From the NCBI GenBank assembly GCA_902619375.1, contig CACNEB010000002.1, positions 1 through 64,000 of the forward strand: a DNA stretch of 64,000 nucleotides. The letters run 5' to 3'. The position numbers and the translations under genes are program-made. The stretch is from an uncultured Alphaproteobacteria bacterium. Lineage in GTDB: Bacteria; Pseudomonadota; Alphaproteobacteria; HIMB59. Under the pieces are notes generated by a model. It did no database searches. It was given only the letters and a program-made list of their open reading frames with translations, and had not been told where the DNA came from. Within the stretch, counting starts at the first letter, position 1. Each line of letters begins with the position of its first letter. Positions 20,565-29,840 of this stretch are shown here, piece by piece.

Positions 20565-23319
20565 CTGCAGCTTGTATTTTCTCAACATTCGCTGCACTGA
20601 ATTTAAATTCAGGAATTTTACCAATCGGATCTAATTGTGGGTTAGTAAGAACATTAGCTGCTGCTTCGGCAAAACAAAAAGGAATGAAAACCATTCCCTC
20701 TGGAATTTCTTTATCGCTCCTTACTTTAATCGCGAGAGAGCCTCTTTTAGTTTTAACTAAAACTTGATCTCCAGGGTTGATTGTCATTCTTTTCATATCC
20801 CATCTATTCATACTAATAATTGCTTCTGGTTCGATATGATCTAAGACAGAAGCTCTTCTTGTCATTGAACCTGTATGCCAATGTTCTAAAAGTCTACCTG
20901 TTGTTAAGATCATTGGGAAATCATCATCAGGCAATTCGGCAGGTGGTATTAGCTTAGCAGGAACTATTTTACCTCTTCCATTTGCTGTTGGAAAATTCTC
21001 ATTAAATATAATTTCGTTTCCAGGTTTGTTAGGATCATCACAAGGATATGTTACAGAGTTTTCATTTTCTAGTCTTTCGTAGGTAATATTTTTTAAAGAA
21101 GGCATTACTTGAGCCATTTCATTGAATATATCTCTTGGATGTAGATAACTCCAATCTAAACCCATACCTTGAGCTATAGCTTGAGTAATCCACCAATCCT
21201 GTCTCGCTGAACCAGGAGGAGTTACTGCTTGTCGACCTAATTGGACTTGTCTGTTAGTATTTGTATAAGTTCCGGTTTTTTCAGCATGAGCGGATGAAGG
21301 TAAGATTACATCTGCATGCCAAGCAGTTTCAGTCATGAAAATATCTTGAACAACTAAATGTTCTAATTTAGCTAATGCTGCTCTTGCATGATTTTGATCA
21401 GGATCAGACATTGCAGGGTTCTCACCCATAATATACATGCCTTTAATCTCATCCTCTAAAATTTTGTTTATGACCTCAACAACGGTCAAACCTTTTTTAT
21501 CTTCAAGGCCTGTCTTCCAAAAATTTTCATATTTTTGGTGAACACTTCCATCTTCAACTGACTGGTAATCAGGAAAGACCATTGGAATTAATCCAGCATC
21601 AGATGCACCTTGAACGTTATTTTGACCTCTTAAAGGGTGTAACCCTGTGCCTTCTCTTCCAATCTGTCCTGTGGTTAAAGCTAGAGCAATTAGACATCTA
21701 GCATTATCTGTTCCATGAACATGTTGAGATACTCCCATGCCCCAAAAGATAATAGATCTTTCTGATTTAGCATAAAGTCTAGCAACTTCTCTTAACTCTT
21801 GAGCTTTAATACCGCAAATGGCTTCCATTTTTTCAGGTGAGAAATCTTTTATTTCTTCTTGTAATTTTTCAAAGCCCTCAGTTTGTCCTTGAATATATTG
21901 TTCGTCGTAAAGCTTCTCTTCAACAATGGTGTACAAAAGTGCATTAAGCATTGCAACATCAGTACCTGCTTTAAATTGTAAATTATAAGTAGCATGTTTT
22001 GTTAAACCTTGCTTTCTTGGATCCATAACAACTAACTTAGAACCTCTTTTTGCTGCACGTTTAAGATAGGTTGCTGCAACAGGGTGGTTTTCTGTGGGCC
22101 TTGCACCAATAACAATGATACAGTCAGCATCAGATGCTGACATAAAAGGAGCTGACACAGCCCCAGAGTTTACACATTCCATTAGCGCTGCAACAGAAGA
22201 TGCGTGACAAAGTCTAGTGCAGTGATCTACATTATTTGATCCAAAACCGACCCTAACCAATTTTTGAAATAAGTAAGCCTCCTCATTAGAACACTTTGCT
22301 GAACCAAAACCAGCTAAACTTTTTGTTCCATGATCTTCTTTTAAATTTAAAAGACCAGATGAAGCTCTTTCTATTGCATCTTCCCAAGTGGTTTCTTCAA
22401 AATAATCATAGATATCAGCATCTTTAATTTCAAGATTTGGGTCTTTTTTAACACCAGCTTTTCTTACTAATGGTTTAGTGAGCCTTCCATCATGATTGAT
22501 ATAATCAAAACCAAATCTACCTTTTACGCATAGTCTATTTTCATTTGCAGGTCCATTTTTACCATCCACGTACAAAATTTTATCATCTTTTACATGTACT
22601 TCAGTTTGACATCCTACACCACAATAAGGACAAACACTCTCTACGACTTTATCTGAATAAGACTCTCTTTTTCCCTGATCATCAACTAATGAAGACTCCA
22701 TCAATGCTCCTGTTGGACAAGCTTGGACGCACTCTCCGCAAGCAACACAAGTGCTATTGCCCATTGGGTCATCTAAATCAAATATTACCTTCGCAGTTGA
22801 CCCTCTATAGGCCATTCCGATAACGTCGTTTACTTGTACCTCACGGCAAGCGCGAACACATAAATTACAATTTATACATGCATCTAAATTAACACTCATC
22901 GCTTTATGAGATCTATCTAATTCTATTTTTTCTTTACCAGGAAAACGACTATCGCTAACACCTAATTTCTCAGACCAGTTCCAAAACTTTGACTCGGGGT
23001 CAGGAGAATTATTTTTTTCTGGTTGGTCAGACACAAGAAGTTCAAAAACCATAGATCTTGATTTTTCTGCTCTAGCAGAGTTAACTGTAACTTCCATGCC
23101 TTCGGTAGGTTTACGGATACATGATGCTGCAAGGGTTCTTTCCCCTTTAATTTCAACCATACAGGCTCTACAATTTCCGTCTGCTCGATAACCCGGCTCA
23201 GGTGAGTAACATAGGTGAGGGATATCAATATTATTTTTTTTTGCGACATCCCAAATAGACTCATCTTTATTTGCTACATATTCGTTGCCGTCAATTTTAA
23301 ATTTAATATTATCAGTCAT
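20557..23319 (-). CDS. fdsA: NAD-dependent formate dehydrogenase, catalytic (alpha) subunit
   Basis: 920 residues; oxidises formate to CO2 at a molybdenum bis-pyranopterin guanine dinucleotide centre, in the cytoplasm. A NuoG-like 2Fe-2S domain has cysteines at 37, 50, 53 and 67. Two 4Fe-4S sites follow (C148/151/154/158 and C191/194/197/201), then the molybdopterin-domain cluster (C230/233/237/264). The metal ligand is Cys371, followed by His372, so this is the cysteine and not the selenocysteine form. Its start overlaps the beta/gamma fusion gene by one base. No small FdsD subunit gene adjoins it. Electrons should pass to NAD+ through the partner subunit. Confidence 0.93.
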   Translation of the reverse strand: MTDNIKFKIDGNEYVANKDESIWDVAKKNNIDIPHLCYSPEPGYRADGNCRACMVEIKGERTLAASCIRKPTEGMEVTVNSARAEKSRSMVFELLVSDQPEKNNSPDPESKFWNWSEKLGVSDSRFPGKEKIELDRSHKAMSVNLDACINCNLCVRACREVQVNDVIGMAYRGSTAKVIFDLDDPMGNSTCVACGECVQACPTGALMESSLVDDQGKRESYSDKVVESVCPYCGVGCQTEVHVKDDKILYVDGKNGPANENRLCVKGRFGFDYINHDGRLTKPLVRKAGVKKDPNLEIKDADIYDYFEETTWEDAIERASSGLLNLKEDHGTKSLAGFGSAKCSNEEAYLFQKLVRVGFGSNNVDHCTRLCHASSVAALMECVNSGAVSAPFMSASDADCIIVIGARPTENHPVAATYLKRAAKRGSKLVVMDPRKQGLTKHATYNLQFKAGTDVAMLNALLYTIVEEKLYDEQYIQGQTEGFEKLQEEIKDFSPEKMEAICGIKAQELREVARLYAKSERSIIFWGMGVSQHVHGTDNARCLIALALTTGQIGREGTGLHPLRGQNNVQGASDAGLIPMVFPDYQSVEDGSVHQKYENFWKTGLEDKKGLTVVEVINKILEDEIKGMYIMGENPAMSDPDQNHARAALAKLEHLVVQDIFMTETAWHADVILPSSAHAEKTGTYTNTNRQVQLGRQAVTPPGSARQDWWITQAIAQGMGLDWSYLHPRDIFNEMAQVMPSLKNITYERLENENSVTYPCDDPNKPGNEIIFNENFPTANGRGKIVPAKLIPPAELPDDDFPMILTTGRLLEHWHTGSMTRRASVLDHIEPEAIISMNRWDMKRMTINPGDQVLVKTKRGSLAIKVRSDKEIPEGMVFIPFCFAEAAANVLTNPQLDPIGKIPEFKFSAANVEKIQAAVN

Positions 23320-25016
23320 TAGTTGGTTACCTCCTCTGGGAAGTGTTTAATAACAGAAAGCATTGGGTTTGGAGCTGCTTGTCCTAAACCACATATAGAG
23401 GCATCCATCATTGCTGATGATAATTCTTTTAAAAGGTCTACATCCCAAGATGATTGGTTCATGAGTTTAAGAGCTTTTTCAGTTCCATTTCTACATGGAG
23501 TACATTGACCACAACTTTCATCATGAAAAAAGAACATTAAATTTTTTGCAATATCCTTCATGTTATCTCTATCAGATAAAACAACTACAGCAGCAGAGCC
23601 AATAAAACAGCCATGCTCTTGTAATGTGTCAAAATCAAGCGGAATATTATCTAATTTTGCAGGAAGTATTCCTCCAGAGGCCCCTCCAGGTAAGTATGCT
23701 TTAAATGTATGACCTTCTTGAATACCACCACAATATTCATCAATAAGTTGCTTTATTGTGATCCCTGCTGGAGCTAGCTTAACACCAGGGTTTTTTACCC
23801 TTCCCGATACAGAGAACGTTCTTAAACCTTTTCTACCATTGAGACCATGACTACTGAACCAGACAGCACCTTTTTCCAAAATCTCTCTTACCCAAAAAAC
23901 TGTTTCAACATTATGTATTAATGTTGGTCTACCAAACAGTCCCACTTGAGATGGAAAGGGAGGTTTATGTCTAGGTAAGCCTCTTTTACCCTCTAAACTT
24001 TCTAACATTGATGACTCTTCACCACAAATGTAAGCACCAGCGCCCCTTCTAAAATGTATTCTGGTTTTAATATTTAAATTGTTTTCTTCTAAAATTTTAA
24101 TTTCTTTCTTTAAAAACTTTATTACATCGGGGTATTCATCTCGCATGTATATATATACATCTGTTGCCTCAACTACCCATGCAGCAATTAGCATTCCCTC
24201 GAGAAATCTATGTGGATCTCTTGTAAGATAATGATGATCTTTAAATGTTCCTGGTTCACCCTCATCACCATTTATTGCCATTAACCTGGGTTTATCTTCT
24301 GCTCTTACAAATCTCCATTTTCTTCCAGTTGGAAATCCTGCACCACCAAGACCTCTCAAACCTGATTGCTCCATTTCTTCTATGAGCTTCATCGGATCTT
24401 TTTTATTTTCAATACAATCCTTTAAAATTTTATATCCACCATTTTTTACATAATCGTCGTAGCTAATATAATTTGGTATGACTGGTTTTGTATCTTGCTC
24501 CTTTAAGGCTTTTTGAACTACACTTACATCTGCGTTTACGAAATGTTTTTTTCCTACCTCAACTACTGGTGCTTGGTGACACCTTCCCATACAAGGTGCT
24601 CTAACTACTCTCACATTAGAAGATACACTATCATTCAAATTTTTTTCTAAAGTTTTGCATCCGTTCATCTCACATGTAATACCATCACAGACTCTAATTG
24701 TTGTTTCAGGAGGGCTAATATCGTCCTCTTTATAAATATCAAAGTGAGCATAAAATGATGCTGTTTCGTAAATTTCAGTTAAAGGTAAATTTGTTAATTC
24801 GGACAGTGCTGTTAAATGTTTTGGTTTAAGACATTTATAATGGTCTTGAATTAAGTGAAGGCTTTCAATAAGCATATCTCTTTGTCTAAAATAATCATTA
24901 GGTATAAGGTTTTTAAGATCATCAATTGACTGGTCGTCACTTTGGCGACCCTTGTTGAATTCTAAAGCTTTTCTTCTACCAGAACCTGGATGTATTTTAC
25001 TTTGTGAGTCTTTCAT
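23319..25016 (-). CDS. fdsB: Formate dehydrogenase NADH-side subunit, FdsG-FdsB fusion
   Basis: 565 residues joining two complex-I-like modules. The NuoE-like part has a thioredoxin-type 2Fe-2S site (C110, C115, C142, C146). The NuoF-like part carries the NAD/FMN-binding GLRGLGGAGFPTG (about 219-231), GDEGEPGTFKD and AGAYICGEE, and ends with the 4Fe-4S motif ESCGQCTPCRNG. In many organisms FdsG and FdsB are separate, so this is a fused form. It accepts electrons from the alpha subunit and reduces NAD+. It lies 63 bases after the LysR gene in a gap with interleaved inverted repeats. Confidence 0.93.
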   Translation of the reverse strand: MKDSQSKIHPGSGRRKALEFNKGRQSDDQSIDDLKNLIPNDYFRQRDMLIESLHLIQDHYKCLKPKHLTALSELTNLPLTEIYETASFYAHFDIYKEDDISPPETTIRVCDGITCEMNGCKTLEKNLNDSVSSNVRVVRAPCMGRCHQAPVVEVGKKHFVNADVSVVQKALKEQDTKPVIPNYISYDDYVKNGGYKILKDCIENKKDPMKLIEEMEQSGLRGLGGAGFPTGRKWRFVRAEDKPRLMAINGDEGEPGTFKDHHYLTRDPHRFLEGMLIAAWVVEATDVYIYMRDEYPDVIKFLKKEIKILEENNLNIKTRIHFRRGAGAYICGEESSMLESLEGKRGLPRHKPPFPSQVGLFGRPTLIHNVETVFWVREILEKGAVWFSSHGLNGRKGLRTFSVSGRVKNPGVKLAPAGITIKQLIDEYCGGIQEGHTFKAYLPGGASGGILPAKLDNIPLDFDTLQEHGCFIGSAAVVVLSDRDNMKDIAKNLMFFFHDESCGQCTPCRNGTEKALKLMNQSSWDVDLLKELSSAMMDASICGLGQAAPNPMLSVIKHFPEEVTN

Positions 25017-25051
25017 TTGTTATAATGTAATAATTTTTTATTAAGTTTCAA

Positions 25052-25088
25052 TTATCAATAAGTAATTAATTGATAAGTATTACTTATT
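25052..25088 (-). promoter_or_regulatory. Two interleaved inverted repeats ahead of the formate dehydrogenase genes
   Basis: Seen directly: TTATCAAT (25052-25059) pairs with ATTGATAA (25069-25076), and AATAAGTAAT (25057-25066) pairs with ATTACTTATT (25079-25088). The arms overlap, so only one of the two hairpins can form at a time. The second reaches into the last codons of the LysR gene. The site could be a regulator operator or a folding switch; a TTGAAA-like -35 lies just downstream. The AT-only arms reduce certainty. Confidence 0.4.
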
Positions 25089-25961
25089 AAAGCTTTTTAA
25101 GAATTTTAAAAAGTTATTTTTAATAGGTGATGGGCGATTATCATCAATATGTACTATACCTACCTTATGAGATATTTCTGGAGAAATTAATTGAATAAAA
25201 TTTGTATTCTCATCGTAGTTAAATGACTGAGTAAATATATATGGCATAATTGTTGAAAATTCTGAACTATTTACATGAGAGTAAATATGAGTCATAGAGT
25301 TTGACTCGATTAAAACTCGTGGATTAATATTATTCTCTTTAAAAACAGCATCTAATATTCTTCTAAATTGATTTTCTTTAGAGATCAAACATAAATCTAA
25401 ATTGCCAATTTCTTGCCATTTTAATTTCTTTTTATTTTTTAAATTATTTTTTTTAGATATTAGAAAATATGTTTCTTTATATAAAGGTATCTTCTCAACT
25501 CCTAATATTGGTTCATTTTCTAAATAACTTATCCCTAAGTCTAATTTGAAATCATGAAGATTTTTATCAATTTCATTAGAGGACATAGAAATTACTTGCA
25601 ATTTGACGTTTGTAAATTTTTTAACAAAACTATTTAATAAAAAAGAAACTTCTAATAAAGCAGTGGGGATAACACCTATCCTTAAATTTCCAGTTAAATT
25701 ATTTTTTAACTCTGAGCTTAATTGTTTGATATTAGTATATTCTTTAACAATATTTTTAAATCTTTCCTTTAAAATTTCTCCTTCAGAAGTTAATCCAATA
25801 TAGTTCTTTCCTCTTTTTACTAGTCTTACCCCTATTTCATTTTCTAAAGCCTTTAGCTTCATAGACAAAGCAGGTTGTGATATTTTTAATTTTTCTGCCG
25901 CTCTATTAAAATGTTTTTCACTATCTAAAGCTAAAATAATTTCTAAATTCTTTATTTCCAT
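25080..25961 (-). CDS. LysR-family transcriptional regulator, probable formate dehydrogenase regulator
   Basis: 293 residues, the normal LysR length. The N-terminal winged helix-turn-helix covers about residues 1-60, with the diagnostic HFNRAAEKLKISQPALSMKL and LENEIGVRLVKRG. A co-inducer-binding domain follows (GNLRIGVIPTALL onward). It lies directly upstream of the formate dehydrogenase genes on the same strand and 27 bases from the divergent TusA-like gene, so it probably controls both. LysR regulators occupy the same place (FdsR) in other fds operons; the effector is unknown. Confidence 0.85.
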   Translation of the reverse strand: MEIKNLEIILALDSEKHFNRAAEKLKISQPALSMKLKALENEIGVRLVKRGKNYIGLTSEGEILKERFKNIVKEYTNIKQLSSELKNNLTGNLRIGVIPTALLEVSFLLNSFVKKFTNVKLQVISMSSNEIDKNLHDFKLDLGISYLENEPILGVEKIPLYKETYFLISKKNNLKNKKKLKWQEIGNLDLCLISKENQFRRILDAVFKENNINPRVLIESNSMTHIYSHVNSSEFSTIMPYIFTQSFNYDENTNFIQLISPEISHKVGIVHIDDNRPSPIKNNFLKFLKSFNK

Positions 25962-25988
25962 GTATTTTTAAAATAAATATATATGTAA

Positions 25989-26210
25989 ATGGATTATTAT
26001 CTAGATACTAAAGGCTTTGAATGCCCTATACCTGTCTTAAAAGCTGAAAAATTTATAAAAAAGTTAAAAAAAAATGATGTTCTTACAATAGAAAGTGATG
26101 ATCCATTGTCGCAATTTGACTTTAAAAATTTTTGTGAAGAAAAAAAATATAAAATTATTTCACTAAAAAAAAAGGGTAATTTAGTAAATATCAAATTTAA
26201 AATTCAATAA
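25989..26210 (+). CDS. tusA: TusA/SirA-like sulfur carrier protein
   Basis: 73 residues with the TusA fold signature. ECPIPVLKAEKFIKKL contains the reactive Cys12 in a CPxP motif at the start of the first helix, which in this family carries a persulfide. It is divergent from the LysR gene and surrounded by formate dehydrogenase and molybdenum-cofactor genes. I infer that it delivers sulfur toward FdhD or cofactor finishing rather than tRNA thiolation, but a tRNA role cannot be excluded. It converges on moeA, overlapping its stop by 14 bases. Confidence 0.8.
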   Translation: MDYYLDTKGFECPIPVLKAEKFIKKLKKNDVLTIESDDPLSQFDFKNFCEEKKYKIISLKKKGNLVNIKFKIQ

Positions 26211-27375
26211 AACTTATCTTTTCTCCTTTTTTAATTTTATCATTTCCTTCTGGAACAAACGCTAACCCATCTGCTTCAGACAGAGAAATTAGTTTAGCAG
26301 AACCTTTTGAGTTATGAGTATAAAGTCTATTTTTAGATAATTTCACACGATAAAATTTTGTTATATTAGTTTTTTTATTTTCAGAAAATCCAGATTGGTA
26401 AGATTTGGTAATGCTAGAGTTATCTTTGCGAGAAGGATCTATAAATAGACTTACTAAAAAAAATAAATTAGTGAAAACAGCTAATGGGTTTCCAGGTAGT
26501 GAAAAATAATAATTGAATTTTAATTTTGAAAAAATTATAGGTCGACCTGGTTGAATTCTTACATATTTAAAAAGAAGTTCAGTATTTTGACTTAGAAAAG
26601 AAGATATATAATCTTTAGAGCTAAATGAGGAGCCACCTGAGCTGATTATAATATCAAATTTACTTTGATTTTTTTTATAAAATTTATCAACTTTTATTTT
26701 ATCATCTTTTAAAACACCTAAATCATGAACTCTTATATTAAATTTTTTTAAAAAATGAATTATTTGATATTTATTTGAGTCATATACTTGATGATCTCTT
26801 ATTTTTTGGCCTGATTTTATTAATTCATTTCCTGTTGATACAACAGCAACTCTCAAAGTTTTATATACCCATAAATTTGTAATTCCTACTGATGAAAGTA
26901 ATGCAATTTTAATAAAATCAATTTTTTCATTTTTTTTTATTAATATTTTATTTTTTTTTAAATCCTCACCTTTTTTTTTTATATCTTTATTAGATATTTT
27001 TGAATATTGGACTAAAAGATTTTTCCCCTCAACTTTTGCGTTTTCTAATGAAATAAAATTTTTAAAGTTTTGTGGAATAATACCCCCTGTATTTATTTTA
27101 TAGGCTAAATTGGGATTTAATTTTTTATATGAATGTCCAGCATTTAGAAGCTTATTTGATATAGATACTTTATTTAGTTTTTTATTAGAAATAATAAAAC
27201 CATCTAATCCTGCAGTATTTTGTAAGGGTAGATTTATTGGAGAAGTAATTGTTCTTGATACTACTGCATTATGTGCATCCTTTAATTTAATCTTAGACTC
27301 TTGAAATAGATTCTTTTTTTCCTGAATAATTATTTTTTGCGCAAGTTTGAAAGATATTAGCCTAGGAGTTTTCAT
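26197..27375 (-). CDS. moeA: Molybdopterin molybdenumtransferase MoeA-like
   Basis: 392 residues, inserts molybdate into adenylylated molybdopterin. The family landmarks are recognisable though divergent: LPLQNTAGLDGFII in place of NSAMDGYA, STGNELIKSG with RDHQVYDSN, SSGGSSFSSKDY, QPGRPIIF and LPGNPLAVF. The protein is unusually rich in Lys, Asn and Ile. It overlaps mobB by 14 bases and is read with it, away from fdhD. Catalytic competence is likely because the glycine-rich loops are intact. Confidence 0.88.
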   Translation of the reverse strand: MKTPRLISFKLAQKIIIQEKKNLFQESKIKLKDAHNAVVSRTITSPINLPLQNTAGLDGFIISNKKLNKVSISNKLLNAGHSYKKLNPNLAYKINTGGIIPQNFKNFISLENAKVEGKNLLVQYSKISNKDIKKKGEDLKKNKILIKKNEKIDFIKIALLSSVGITNLWVYKTLRVAVVSTGNELIKSGQKIRDHQVYDSNKYQIIHFLKKFNIRVHDLGVLKDDKIKVDKFYKKNQSKFDIIISSGGSSFSSKDYISSFLSQNTELLFKYVRIQPGRPIIFSKLKFNYYFSLPGNPLAVFTNLFFLVSLFIDPSRKDNSSITKSYQSGFSENKKTNITKFYRVKLSKNRLYTHNSKGSAKLISLSEADGLAFVPEGNDKIKKGEKISFIEF

Positions 27376-27850
27376 AATATATTATAGAGGCAATTTTTTC
27401 TATTTGACTGTGATTAAAGGTCTGAATTGGATGATCGATATTATCGTCTGTAACGATATATTGAACATTATTTATAGATTTGTAAAGATAGTCTTTGTTA
27501 TTTTTTTTTAAGCTTACCTCTAACTTTATCAAATCATCAAATCTCTTAAACCCTTCAAATATTAACAAATCACAATCTTTGTTAATTTCTACTAGACTTT
27601 CTAAATTAATATGTGACTCAGTTTTCTCTTCAATGAATGCAAGTCTTTTATCTGATACTAGTGTAGTTTTATATGCTCCGGATTTTCTAATTTTATAGCT
27701 ATCTGTATTAGGATGATCAATGTCAAAAGAATGGTGAGCATGTTTTACCACACCAACTTTTATTTTCTTTTCTTTAAAAAATTTTACTAAATTACTCACT
27801 AAAGTAGTTTTGCCACTATTTTTCCAACCAATAACAGCTATTGTTTTCAC
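27362..27850 (-). CDS. mobB: Molybdopterin-guanine dinucleotide biosynthesis adapter MobB
   Basis: About 162 residues, a P-loop GTP-binding partner of MobA in attaching GMP to molybdopterin. The Walker A motif GWKNSGKTT falls at about residues 8-16, followed by VGVVKHAHHSFDID with the conserved histidines. The open frame begins with a TTG at 27868, but the GTG at 27850 gives the usual family start (MKTIAVIGWKNSGKT) and has GGTGA upstream, so I prefer it. It is divergent from fdhD with about 28 bases between. Confidence 0.88.
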   Translation of the reverse strand: MKTIAVIGWKNSGKTTLVSNLVKFFKEKKIKVGVVKHAHHSFDIDHPNTDSYKIRKSGAYKTTLVSDKRLAFIEEKTESHINLESLVEINKDCDLLIFEGFKRFDDLIKLEVSLKKNNKDYLYKSINNVQYIVTDDNIDHPIQTFNHSQIEKIASIIYYENS

Positions 27851-27878
27851 CTTGTCACCATAATACAATCAAAAAAAA

Positions 27879-28688
27879 ATGACAGATTTTTTAATCAAAC
27901 CCAGTGTAAATAACAGATCTTTATTTAAATTAAAAAAATCAATTAATGAAAAAGGCGAAATAACAAAAATTCCAATCATTGAAGAAAAACCACTCACACT
28001 ATACTTAAACAACCAAGAAATAGTAACAATAATGACTATAGGAGATTACCCAAAATATTTAGCTATAGGTTATTTATTCAATCAGGGAATGCTTACTAAT
28101 ATAGACGATGTAAAAAAGATTGAGTTTCATAAAGACCTAAAGACAGTTGTTGTAAGAACAAAGAGTAAAACTAATTATGAAGAAAAATTAAAGAAGAAAG
28201 TAAATACCTCTGGTTGTGCACAAGGGACTGTATTTGGAGACTTATTTGAAGAAATAAACACCATTTCCTTAAATAAAAAAATAAGAATAAATCATCAACA
28301 GCTTATGAATTTATCCAAAAAAATTAATACTGAGCCAAGTTTATATTTATCTGTAGGTGCAATACACGGTTGCGTTTTATGTCAGGGAGATAAGCCTTTA
28401 TATTATTTTGAAGATGTAGGAAGACATAATGCTGTTGATAAAATTGCTGGTTTGATTCTTGATAAGAAAATAGACGTAAAAGAAATGTCTTTTTACACTA
28501 CTGGCAGGCTGACAAGTGAAATGGTATTGAAATGTATCAAAATGGAAATACCAATACTATTATCTCGATCAGGTTTCACTGCTTGGGCAGTTGAAATAGC
28601 TAGAAAGAAAAATTTAACAATGATTGGAAGAATTAGAGGTAAACGGTTAAATATTTTATCTGGAGAATTTAGATATACCAATGAGTAA
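27879..28688 (+). CDS. fdhD: Formate dehydrogenase sulfurtransferase/accessory protein FdhD
   Basis: 269 residues. In E. coli FdhD passes sulfur from IscS to the molybdenum cofactor before it enters formate dehydrogenase. Visible here are LAIGYLFNQG, the loop SGCAQGTVFGD with Cys113, IHGCVLCQG (C165, C168) and the well-conserved FEDVGRHNAVDKIAG. The loop that carries a CxxC pair in E. coli has only one cysteine here. No Shine-Dalgarno is seen. It is followed by mobA with an eight-base overlap. Confidence 0.92.
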   Translation: MTDFLIKPSVNNRSLFKLKKSINEKGEITKIPIIEEKPLTLYLNNQEIVTIMTIGDYPKYLAIGYLFNQGMLTNIDDVKKIEFHKDLKTVVVRTKSKTNYEEKLKKKVNTSGCAQGTVFGDLFEEINTISLNKKIRINHQQLMNLSKKINTEPSLYLSVGAIHGCVLCQGDKPLYYFEDVGRHNAVDKIAGLILDKKIDVKEMSFYTTGRLTSEMVLKCIKMEIPILLSRSGFTAWAVEIARKKNLTMIGRIRGKRLNILSGEFRYTNE

Positions 28689-29274
28689 GCTTGTATCTGT
28701 AATACTAACGGGTGGTAAATCCTCCAGAATGGGTTATGAAAATAAAAGTTTTTTGAAAATTAAAGATAAGTTTTTTATTGAAATTTTAATAGAAAGTCTT
28801 CAAGAAAAGTCTAATGAGATTATAATTAATGCTAATAGAGATATCAGTAAGTACAAAATATTTGGTTATAAAGTTGTAAGTGATAAAATTGGCGGTTACA
28901 AAGGGCCACTAGCTGGGTTACATAGCGCTCTTGATCATTATAAAAACTCAAAAGAGGATTTATGGTTTGCACTTTTTCCCACTGATGCCCCAATAATAAA
29001 CACAGGTATCATAGATAATTTTATCTCAATTACAGAAAAAAAGAGTAAAGTTTATATTTGTAAGATTGATAATATTATCGAACCAATGTTCTCTTTTTGG
29101 TCATCAAAAATATTTACGGAATTAAATGAAGTCCTTTTAAAAAATAATGGTTATAAAATTATGAAATTTGCTGAAGAAATTGGATTTGATTATATTAATT
29201 TTAAAAAAAATAAAAAAATAGAATTTTTTAATGTAAACGACAAAAATGATTATACAGAACTACTAAGTTTTTGA
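28681..29274 (+). CDS. mobA: Molybdenum cofactor guanylyltransferase MobA
   Basis: 197 residues, transfers GMP to molybdopterin to give the guanine dinucleotide cofactor needed by the formate dehydrogenase here. The nucleotide-binding start VILTGGKSSRMGYENKSFLK, the KGPLAGL loop and the metal-site FPTDAP motif are present. It overlaps fdhD by eight bases and converges on the DHFR-like gene with a 12-base overlap. Function fits the cluster well. Confidence 0.9.
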   Translation: MSKLVSVILTGGKSSRMGYENKSFLKIKDKFFIEILIESLQEKSNEIIINANRDISKYKIFGYKVVSDKIGGYKGPLAGLHSALDHYKNSKEDLWFALFPTDAPIINTGIIDNFISITEKKSKVYICKIDNIIEPMFSFWSSKIFTELNEVLLKNNGYKIMKFAEEIGFDYINFKKNKKIEFFNVNDKNDYTELLSF

Positions 29275-29796
29275 AAAATTAACTAACAAAGAGCCCGTAT
29301 CATTAATTTTTTTTTCAGAATGACGATATCCTCTCTCATTGAAGTATGGAACTATGTCTCTAAAATTTATGTATGTAAAAGCTGGTAAGCCTTTTCCAAA
29401 TTTTAAAGGCTCTATAGTAATAAAAATTTCATCAATTAAATCAGCATATAAGAAATAATCATGAACACTTGTTCCCCCCAAAATTAAAACACTTTCTTTG
29501 CAAAGATTTTCAAATTCATCCCACTGATTAATATCTGGATTAAAATAATATTGATTTATTGAATTTTTAATTTGTTTGATTTTTTGGTATTTTCTAGAAA
29601 AAATAATTCTTGATCTAGACTCGTTTGGATTTAATTCATGAGTCTTTCTGCCCATAACTTGCCATTTATGATTCTTTATTAAATTGTCTAAGTGTTTTTT
29701 GTCTTCCAAGCTAGTCCATTCAAATGGATTATCTCCGGAATATTTTGCAATAAAACCATCGCTTGAACAAGCAAATGCTAAAGTGTATTTAATCAT
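29263..29796 (-). CDS. Dihydrofolate reductase / RibD C-terminal-like reductase
   Basis: 177 residues of the DHFR-like superfamily. Visible motifs are LAFACSSDGFIAKYSGDNPFEW near the start (in family terms, the DG..A segment), VMGRKTHE around residue 48, ILGGTSVHDYFL near residue 107 and PLKFGKGLPAF. These fit NADPH-dependent reduction of a pterin or pyrimidine substrate. It might be the cell's dihydrofolate reductase or a RibD-type enzyme; the sequence does not decide. It converges with mobA. Confidence 0.75.
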   Translation of the reverse strand: MIKYTLAFACSSDGFIAKYSGDNPFEWTSLEDKKHLDNLIKNHKWQVMGRKTHELNPNESRSRIIFSRKYQKIKQIKNSINQYYFNPDINQWDEFENLCKESVLILGGTSVHDYFLYADLIDEIFITIEPLKFGKGLPAFTYINFRDIVPYFNERGYRHSEKKINDTGSLLVNFSKT

Positions 29797-29840
29797 TAAT
29801 TTATTTTATCAATTTTAAGTATAATATTTTATTTCAATAT

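Noticed and set aside
22545..22823. Plus-strand ORF inside the formate dehydrogenase alpha gene
   Set aside because: Opposite-strand shadow of a region coding for conserved iron-sulfur motifs.
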